The notes below the pieces were generated by a model that did not search any database, was not told where the DNA came from, and worked only from the letters and a program-made list of their open reading frames with translations. Both the position numbers and the translations under genes were made by a program. Below, piece after piece: positions 15,120-20,516 of a stretch of DNA of 20,516 bases. Within the stretch, counting starts at the first letter, position 1, and each line of letters starts with the position of its first letter. Location: assembly GCA_002440045.1 (NCBI GenBank), contig DJRI01000028.1:5002-25517 (forward strand). The letters run 5' to 3'. Source of the DNA: Ruminococcaceae bacterium UBA6364 (GTDB taxonomy: Bacteria; Bacillota; Clostridia; Oscillospirales; Acutalibacteraceae).

Positions 15120-17462
15120 TTAAACTTTTAACATTTTGCCCTCAAGCTCTCCGTGCCGCTCGCAAACATACGCAAAAATTCCGCCGTTATCTTTAATTTT
15201 TCCGTTGAAAAGCGCATAGACTTTTACCTTTTTGCCTGTCATGGCTTCGTCAATCGGAATGTAATACGTATAGTTTTTGTCAACTCTTGCAACAAGATGT
15301 TCAAACACGTTCGACGGATATGCCGGCGCTCTTTCGGGCGCGCCGTAAATAACGCCGTCGCACATAGCCATACAATAAACGCCCTCGTTGCCGCAAACAG
15401 CGTTCACGGCAACTGCAATAAACCGTTTTCTGTCGCTTTTTTCAACCGTAAATTCGCCGCAATAAGCCGTTTTTGCAGGCACGCGCGAATAATCGCTCAA
15501 AAGATTTGAGACGCGCGCACCTGAAAGCTTTATTTCATTTTTATCTTTGTCAAAAATACGAACGGAATAAATTCTGTCCATGGGGCAGGGCAGACGGAAA
15601 TATTTCATCTCTTTGCCCAAAGCATAGACGGCGCGCATTCTCGAACCGCTTATTTTCACCGTGTTGTGCACCTTGTGCACAATAATTTCGTTCTCATCAT
15701 CGAAAAGTCTTTCAAGACTTTTAAGGGGCGCTTTGTTCCACAGTGAGAGGTCGGAAGAAAACGTGCCGCTTTCTGGCGCGTCGATTATTCTGACTTCTTC
15801 GCGCTCTGAATCCGCTTTGAAATATTCGATTTCAAGGTACTCACCGCACACGCTTTCTTCAAGCGAAAGCCTGAGACAGCCGCCGTTTATTCTTAAACCG
15901 CCCTCGTAATAAACGGATTTTGTGTCATATACGCTGTTTTTGTTTCCGTCAAAAACAATATCGGAATCACATCCGCGCAAATAATACCCGGGCTGTGAAA
16001 AGAATGCGTCGCGCGCCTCTTTAACGGCTTTGATTTTCGTTTCGCCCGCGCGCCTTAAAGAGCGCATTTCAAGGCTGTCGCTGTCCGCCGAAAAAGCGGT
16101 CGCTTCATAAAGCGCTTCGGCGTTTTCGGGAAGCTCGCATTTTTTCAGTTCCGAGGCGAACACAGGCGCCTTTTCTGTATTGTCAAACGCGCCGAGAGTA
16201 TATTTTTTGCCGCCGAAAAGAATTTCGCCGCCGTTTGACGCAACAACTTTTACCTCGCTTAAATTTCCGTCTTTCCCGTGAATTACTTCATAAGTACAGT
16301 TTTCAAGGCAATAAGACGCACAATTTTCAAACGCAACCTCCAGAAGCACCGCTCGAAACGGCGGTACTTCGACATCTACTCTATCGCCGTAAGAAAATGT
16401 GCCCAAAAGCTTTTCATAAGGGTGGTGAAGTATGACTTTTACGTTTCCTTCGCCGAAAAAACCTATTTCGGAATTGAGCTTTACAGTATTTACAATCGGC
16501 TGCCAGGTGCCGTTGCCCATAACGATAAACCGCTTTTCAGAGCTGCCGCGCGACACGCTGTTAAAGCCGAAAAGCGCGCTTGTGTCAAGCGCATTCACAA
16601 GAATTTCGCGATTTTCACGCTGAAGGTTAAATATTCTCGCAAGCTTTGCGTGCTCGCTGTCACGCATAAGCCACGGATTGCCGTAAACAGAGGGCGAAAG
16701 AATAAGCCCGCGCCCGAACGCCTGATATATAAGGTCGTCTTCAAAATAATCTATGCTTGACGAAATGCACACGCCGTGGTCATCTGTAAGCCGTTTAAAA
16801 CCGGGCACATTGCCGCGATAAAAAATTGCCGCCCTGTTGTGAGAAGCCGTTATTTCGTTTACAAGAAACACATCAACATATGTTTCTCTGCCCTCCCACA
16901 AAAATGTGGTGGCATATTTATTGCCGCTGCCGAAGTCAAGGCGGTGGTTTAAAAGAATAAGGTCAGGGCAGTATTTTCTGCAATTTTGCATCATTTCGCA
17001 AAAATATTTTCTTTTATTTCTTCTAAGAGTACCGCAAACGCCGTCAAATTTAAAAAGCTCAAAATTAAAATCTCTGCAAAGAGAGGTCATAAGCTCTATG
17101 CGCTTTTTTGCGTCGTCGGGCGTTTTGCCGAAGCCGTCGGGGCCGCCCCATATCCCGAGGCGAATGCCGCTTTCGGCGGCTTTTTTTGAGATTACACCGA
17201 AGCCGTGCGGATATTGCTTTTTAAATTTTTCGCTTTCAAACGTGCCGTACGTTTTGTCGGCTCCGTCAAGATTGCCCGCGTCCCACGCATAAATATCAAG
17301 CTTTGCGCCGTATTCTTTAAAAAGCCAATTAAAATACTCAAGGTTTTTAAGCGTCCGGTTTTCGGTTGACCCTTCGTTTGTGCTGTTTATCCATGAAAAA
17401 TAGTGCGAGCGTGACGGCTCGCTTTCATATGCTCCCGAAACGGGATATTTTTTGTTTTCCAT
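15120..17462 (-). CDS. Large TIM-barrel glycosidase-like protein (clan GH-D-like)
   Basis: A 780-residue protein without signal peptide, so probably cytosolic. Residues about 20-300 read as a (beta/alpha)8 barrel: LDIYAWDAG (55-63), IRLGIWGGPDGFG (100-112), FELFKFDGVCG (134-144), ILLNHRLDFG (169-178) and RLTDDHGVCISSS (224-236). K138-x-D140 resembles the K-x-D nucleophile strand of alpha-galactosidase-type enzymes (GH27/GH36), and D227/D228 are candidates for the acid. About 300-390 looks like a small beta domain with VPPFRAVLLEV, as in many glycosidases. The last 400 residues are beta-rich and unrecognised. I cannot assign an existing family or substrate. The SD is G-rich and close to the ATG. 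It is the last gene of the aminopeptidase-TPR-DUF4037 operon, 32 bp after DUF4037. Confidence 0.65.
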   Translation of the reverse strand: MENKKYPVSGAYESEPSRSHYFSWINSTNEGSTENRTLKNLEYFNWLFKEYGAKLDIYAWDAGNLDGADKTYGTFESEKFKKQYPHGFGVISKKAAESGIRLGIWGGPDGFGKTPDDAKKRIELMTSLCRDFNFELFKFDGVCGTLRRNKRKYFCEMMQNCRKYCPDLILLNHRLDFGSGNKYATTFLWEGRETYVDVFLVNEITASHNRAAIFYRGNVPGFKRLTDDHGVCISSSIDYFEDDLIYQAFGRGLILSPSVYGNPWLMRDSEHAKLARIFNLQRENREILVNALDTSALFGFNSVSRGSSEKRFIVMGNGTWQPIVNTVKLNSEIGFFGEGNVKVILHHPYEKLLGTFSYGDRVDVEVPPFRAVLLEVAFENCASYCLENCTYEVIHGKDGNLSEVKVVASNGGEILFGGKKYTLGAFDNTEKAPVFASELKKCELPENAEALYEATAFSADSDSLEMRSLRRAGETKIKAVKEARDAFFSQPGYYLRGCDSDIVFDGNKNSVYDTKSVYYEGGLRINGGCLRLSLEESVCGEYLEIEYFKADSEREEVRIIDAPESGTFSSDLSLWNKAPLKSLERLFDDENEIIVHKVHNTVKISGSRMRAVYALGKEMKYFRLPCPMDRIYSVRIFDKDKNEIKLSGARVSNLLSDYSRVPAKTAYCGEFTVEKSDRKRFIAVAVNAVCGNEGVYCMAMCDGVIYGAPERAPAYPSNVFEHLVARVDKNYTYYIPIDEAMTGKKVKVYALFNGKIKDNGGIFAYVCERHGELEGKMLKV

Positions 17463-17494
17463 ATACTCCCCCGAAAAATTTTGATTGCCGTTTT

Positions 17495-18430
17495 TTATTC
17501 CGCCATTATATGAAGCGACAAAAGCTCGCGGTTTTCTATTTTTTGCTGGACGGAAACGGCGTGCGGCTCAAGATAATCCCAATTGCCGTTTGTAAGGTGC
17601 AATTCTTTAAGCGCATTTATGACAGAGCGCGACACGTCCTCGATTATTTCGGCTTTAAAAGAGGCTGTTTTTTCGCTCGTTTCTTCGCACAAAAGAAATT
17701 CAAGCACCTTTTCGCTGTCGCCGAGCAAGGGAAGCGCTTTCATTCCCTTTAAGCACCACTTATAATACGGCATATAGCGGTCATTTAAAAGATATATTGC
17801 CGAAGCGATGTTTGTTACAAAGCCGTTTAAACAAAGCGCGGCGGCGCCGTATTCTTTTCGCCTGCACGAGCGCGGAAAATTATACTGCCCATACTGTGCG
17901 GCGGACGAAAGGCGCGCGGCTAACTTTTTTAATTTAACGTCTTTTGGGTAGCCCTTTAAAAGCTCGTTTCTTATTTTTGTAAACTCGCCGTAATTATCGC
18001 AGAACACCTTGCCGTTTACTGCGGAAGCAAGAGCATATTCGGGGATTTTTCGCCACTCGTCAAGCGTTTTCGGCACACCTTCTGCGCCTATAAGCGATTT
18101 ATAAAACCCCGCAGTAGAAAACACGCCGCGCCGCGCCGAAAAAAATGCGCTCGCGTCGTTTCTTTTTATTCCGCAATACTCTTTCGGAAGCGCGTTATAT
18201 GCTTTTTTAAGCGCAGTACCGTATTTTTTGAAAGCATTTTCTTCAAGAATAAGGCAAAAGCCCGCGTCAACGTCGTGGTCCAAAGAAATTTCATCGTCAA
18301 AACCGAAGCATTCGCTGCCCTCGCCGACAAGCGCCGCAGCGGAAAACGGACGGCATAAAGCCGCCTCGCCCGAAAAAAGGCGGTCTGAATATTCGTTAAA
18401 AAATCTTTCACTCACCTCGATTATGTGCAT
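17495..18430 (-). CDS. DUF4037-family nucleotidyltransferase-like protein
   Basis: 311 residues from ATG 18430. The motif GEGSECFGFDDEISLDHD (36-53) is a GS-x-D-x(n)-D arrangement like that of nucleotidyltransferase-fold enzymes and is the hallmark of DUF4037. The C-terminal half is helical with a PYYKW(C)LK segment. The molecular activity is not established for the family, as far as I know. I chose 18430 because the preceding 49 in-frame residues match nothing and lie in the upstream gene. The preferred start overlaps that gene by 23 nt, a sign of coupled synthesis. DUF4037 proteins are often found beside TPR proteins, as here. Confidence 0.85.
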   Translation of the reverse strand: MHIIEVSERFFNEYSDRLFSGEAALCRPFSAAALVGEGSECFGFDDEISLDHDVDAGFCLILEENAFKKYGTALKKAYNALPKEYCGIKRNDASAFFSARRGVFSTAGFYKSLIGAEGVPKTLDEWRKIPEYALASAVNGKVFCDNYGEFTKIRNELLKGYPKDVKLKKLAARLSSAAQYGQYNFPRSCRRKEYGAAALCLNGFVTNIASAIYLLNDRYMPYYKWCLKGMKALPLLGDSEKVLEFLLCEETSEKTASFKAEIIEDVSRSVINALKELHLTNGNWDYLEPHAVSVQQKIENRELLSLHIMAE

Positions 18431-19151
18431 AAATACCGTTCGCCCTTTCTTCAAGCTCCCACTGTTCAAAAAATCTTCCGAAATATTTAAACGCGTCGGC
18501 GCATTTTTCGCAGTTAAAAGCATAATAGCCGTCGCGCACATTGCGCTCGTCGTTAAGCGCCGCAAGGGCGCTGTCAAGACAGGCGTTTACTTTATCGCCG
18601 CGGTTTTGTTTGTCGTACAAAAACGCCGCATTGCAATATGTCACGGCGATTTCTGAAAAATTTTCGCCCGTGAGCGACAGCACATAAAGCGCTTTTTCAA
18701 ACGCATTTCCTGCGCCGTCAAAATCGCCCGTATCCGTAAGCGCAAGCCCGTAATTGTTGAAAAAGCCCGCAAAGCGATAGTCGCCCTCGGATATATTTTC
18801 AAGATACAGCCCATATGCCTTTTTATAAAGCGGCAAGGCTTCACTTGCTTTATTAAAGCACTTTAGCGTGGTTGCGCTGTTAAGATAAGTATTTGCGGCG
18901 GTAATGCCGCCGACGAAGCGGTTTTCTGTGAGCGTTACCGCTTCGTTTACAAGTTTTATCGCTTCTTTTTCGTTGCCCGTTCTTCTGTGATAGCCGATAA
19001 GCTCGTTAAGAATGGTAATTTCGGCGGCACTATCGCCGTATTCTCTTGATAATTTTAAATTTTCATAAAGGTAAGCGCCCGCTTTTTCCACCTCGTTTTT
19101 TGAAAAAAGCAGGTCAAGCTCCCTTATTATTTTTTCGCCGTCAAGCTTCAT
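18408..19151 (-). CDS. TPR-repeat protein paired with DUF4037
   Basis: 247 residues, helical throughout, with several tetratricopeptide-like repeats. Examples: ITILNELIGYHRRTGNEKEAIKLV, NTYLNSATTLKCFNKASEALPLYKKA, FFNNYGLALTDTGDFDGAGNAFEKAL and VTYCNAAFLYDKQNRGDKVN (split here only for reading). TPRs are protein-binding scaffolds; the likely partner is the next gene's DUF4037 protein. The start codon lies 2 nt after the stop of the aminopeptidase gene (TAATAATG). I see no SD, so translation probably depends on reinitiation or coupling. Confidence 0.85.
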   Translation of the reverse strand: MKLDGEKIIRELDLLFSKNEVEKAGAYLYENLKLSREYGDSAAEITILNELIGYHRRTGNEKEAIKLVNEAVTLTENRFVGGITAANTYLNSATTLKCFNKASEALPLYKKAYGLYLENISEGDYRFAGFFNNYGLALTDTGDFDGAGNAFEKALYVLSLTGENFSEIAVTYCNAAFLYDKQNRGDKVNACLDSALAALNDERNVRDGYYAFNCEKCADAFKYFGRFFEQWELEERANGIYAHNRGE

Positions 19152-19153
19152 TA

Positions 19154-20380
19154 TTAGAACGCCCAGTTGCCGTTTTCAAATATCTTGTAAGCCTTGCCGT
19201 CTTTAAAGCCGGTTATGCACATATCGGGGCTGCCGACCATAAAGTCAACGTGAATCATACTGTCGTTTATGCCAAGCTCTCTGCACTCGTCAAGCGACTT
19301 GTTCTGGAAGTCGTCAATAGTGTCGCAGAAGCCCCTGCCGAGAGCAACGTGGCAGCTTGCGTTTTCATCGAAAAGCGTGCTATAGAACAAAATGTTCATA
19401 TTTGAAATGGGGCTGTCGTAGGCTATAAGAGCAAGCTCGCCGAGGTATCTTGCGCCCTCGTCCATAGAAAGCATTTTGTCAAGAAGCTCTTTGCCCTTTT
19501 TCGCCTGCCACTCTACAGCGCGGCCGTCTTTAAACGTGATTGAAAAGTCCTCTATCAACTGACCCTGATAAGAAAGCGGTTTTGTTGCAACGAGAGTACC
19601 CTCGGCAAAGCCCTTTTTGGGAGAAATGAAAACCTCTTCCGTAGGAAGGTTCGGGTTGAAATAGTTGCCGCCGAGCGTGTATTCACCGCCGCCGCACCAA
19701 TGGCCCTCGGGGATAAGCGAAGCCTTGAAATCGGTGCCGTTTGAGCTTTTGTACTGAAGATAGTCAAACTTCATAGAGTTAAGATAATCGCAGTGCTTTT
19801 TAAGCTCTTCGTTGTGGCGCTCCCACTCTTTTATGGGGTCGCTTTCTTTTGTTACATAAACCGTCTTTAAAATAGCCTCCCACAGCATTTCATAAGCCTT
19901 GCGCTTTGTTTCGCCGGGGAACACCTTTTTTGCCCACTCGTAAGAAGGAACTGCGGCAATAGTCCACTGATATTTGTTTTCGAGAGCGTCAGTGTAGGGC
20001 TTTGTGATTTTGTAGCGCGCCATTGCGGACTTTTGCATTTTCTCCTGATTTACGCCTTTAAGTCCGTCTGGGTCTTCGCTTTCGATATAAATGCAGCAGG
20101 GAACCTCTTCAACCATACATTTAAGCTTTTCCTCCTGCCAGGCGGGAACGGTTGAAAGAGATTTAAGCGTGCGATAGCGGTAATTGAGCTTGTCTATCTG
20201 CTGATAGGTCCAATCAATAAGAACCTTTGAAGCGCCCGCTTTGTAGCACTCTTTAACGAGAAGCGTTGCAAATTCGTATTGGTCGGCAGAAATAACGAGC
20301 CTTACAGGCTGACCCTTTTTGATGTTTGCGCCGACTCTTGCTATAAGCTCGGCGTATTTTTTCATAATTGTTTTAGTCAA
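19154..20380 (-). CDS. Aminopeptidase, peptidase family M29
   Basis: A 408-residue cytosolic metallo-aminopeptidase, normal length for M29 (AmpS/aminopeptidase T/PepS type). These enzymes release N-terminal residues from peptides using two metal ions. Expected ligand positions are present: E248/E249 in LPTEEVF, E315 in RYLGEL, H344 in ASCHVALG, and H377 and D379 in IHVDFMVGS. The N-terminus (KKYAELIARVGANIKKGQ) and the end (CITGFKDGKAYKIFENGNWAF) fit the family. The start is TTG 20380, with GAGG about 9 nt upstream. The ATG five codons later has no SD at proper spacing. It is the first gene of a four-gene run. Confidence 0.93.
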   Translation of the reverse strand: MTKTIMKKYAELIARVGANIKKGQPVRLVISADQYEFATLLVKECYKAGASKVLIDWTYQQIDKLNYRYRTLKSLSTVPAWQEEKLKCMVEEVPCCIYIESEDPDGLKGVNQEKMQKSAMARYKITKPYTDALENKYQWTIAAVPSYEWAKKVFPGETKRKAYEMLWEAILKTVYVTKESDPIKEWERHNEELKKHCDYLNSMKFDYLQYKSSNGTDFKASLIPEGHWCGGGEYTLGGNYFNPNLPTEEVFISPKKGFAEGTLVATKPLSYQGQLIEDFSITFKDGRAVEWQAKKGKELLDKMLSMDEGARYLGELALIAYDSPISNMNILFYSTLFDENASCHVALGRGFCDTIDDFQNKSLDECRELGINDSMIHVDFMVGSPDMCITGFKDGKAYKIFENGNWAF

Positions 20381-20436
20381 AACAAAACACCTCTTTGTTT
20401 TAATTTATTACAAGGTTAAACGGTATATCCGCTGTG

Positions 20437-20467
20437 TAAGCGCCGATTTTGTCGGGATTAGCGCTTA
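20437..20467. repeat. Hairpin upstream of the aminopeptidase gene
   Basis: TAAGCGC (20437-20443) pairs with GCGCTTA (20461-20467), and CGA pairs with TCG inside. It lies in the leader or promoter region of the aminopeptidase gene, partly inside repeat copy B. It may be an operator or part of a terminator-like element. Confidence 0.45.
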
Positions 20468-20516
20468 GGCATAAGAGGGGCGAACCGATACGCCCTAAAA
20501 GCTTTATTTTCCGCAT
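20457..20516 (-). repeat. 60-bp dispersed repeat, copy B (inverted, at window end)
   Basis: Its reverse complement matches 14211-14270 at 51 of 60 positions, with the last 26 plus-strand bases identical. The match reaches the final base of the window, so the true boundary may lie beyond. It is upstream of the aminopeptidase gene, in inverted orientation to copy A. Confidence 0.8.

Noticed and set aside
20400..20468. Possible plus-strand ORF end (ending Ile-Ser-Ala-stop) before repeat copy B
   Set aside because: The frame only continues antisense to the aminopeptidase gene and has no start or SD.

Overview
The window looks like a chromosomal segment of a low-to-mid GC, Gram-positive anaerobe of the class Clostridia, probably an uncultured gut or rumen lineage (inference). 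The grounds are: an hrcA-grpE-dnaK-dnaJ operon under a perfect CIRCE operator; a DnaK without the N-terminal insertion seen in Gram-negative Hsp70s; a secreted protein with GLUG-like, BspA-type leucine-rich and dockerin-like regions; several TTG/GTG starts behind strong Shine-Dalgarno (SD) sequences; and clean sigma-A-type promoters. No transposase, integrase, phage gene, CRISPR array, tRNA or rRNA was found.

Layout. 1-4390 (minus strand): a TetR-type regulator is followed after 20 bp by a 1133-residue secreted multidomain protein that ends at a strong terminator. 4564-5302 (minus): a divergent glycerophosphodiester phosphodiesterase with its own promoter. 5294-6305 (minus): a tight operon of three small proteins of unknown function, divergent from a YfcE/MJ0936-type metallophosphoesterase (6398-6862, plus). 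6874-8454 (plus): a promoter, two coupled integral membrane proteins (the first DUF5058-like) and a terminator. 8548-13386 (plus): promoter, CIRCE, hrcA, grpE, dnaK, dnaJ and a probably bidirectional terminator. 13413-15110 (minus): a TraX-family membrane protein and a YhhN-family membrane protein with its own promoter. 15120-20380 (minus): a compact four-gene run of M29 aminopeptidase, TPR protein, DUF4037 protein and a large TIM-barrel glycosidase-like protein.

How the genes work together. The heat-shock operon is self-contained: HrcA represses the operon through CIRCE, and GrpE and DnaJ are the nucleotide-exchange factor and J-domain co-chaperone of DnaK. The two membrane proteins at 6966-8403 probably form one complex. 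TPR and DUF4037 overlap by 23 nt and are probably made together. The TetR-type regulator probably controls its own promoter, through a palindrome next to the -10 box, and hence the surface protein.

The least explained items are the three-gene small-protein operon, the divergent glycosidase in the aminopeptidase operon, the duplicated module in the surface protein, the paired membrane proteins, and a 60-bp imperfect repeat present in inverted orientation at 14211-14270 and 20457-20516. I found nothing that I can firmly call a new defence or mobile system.
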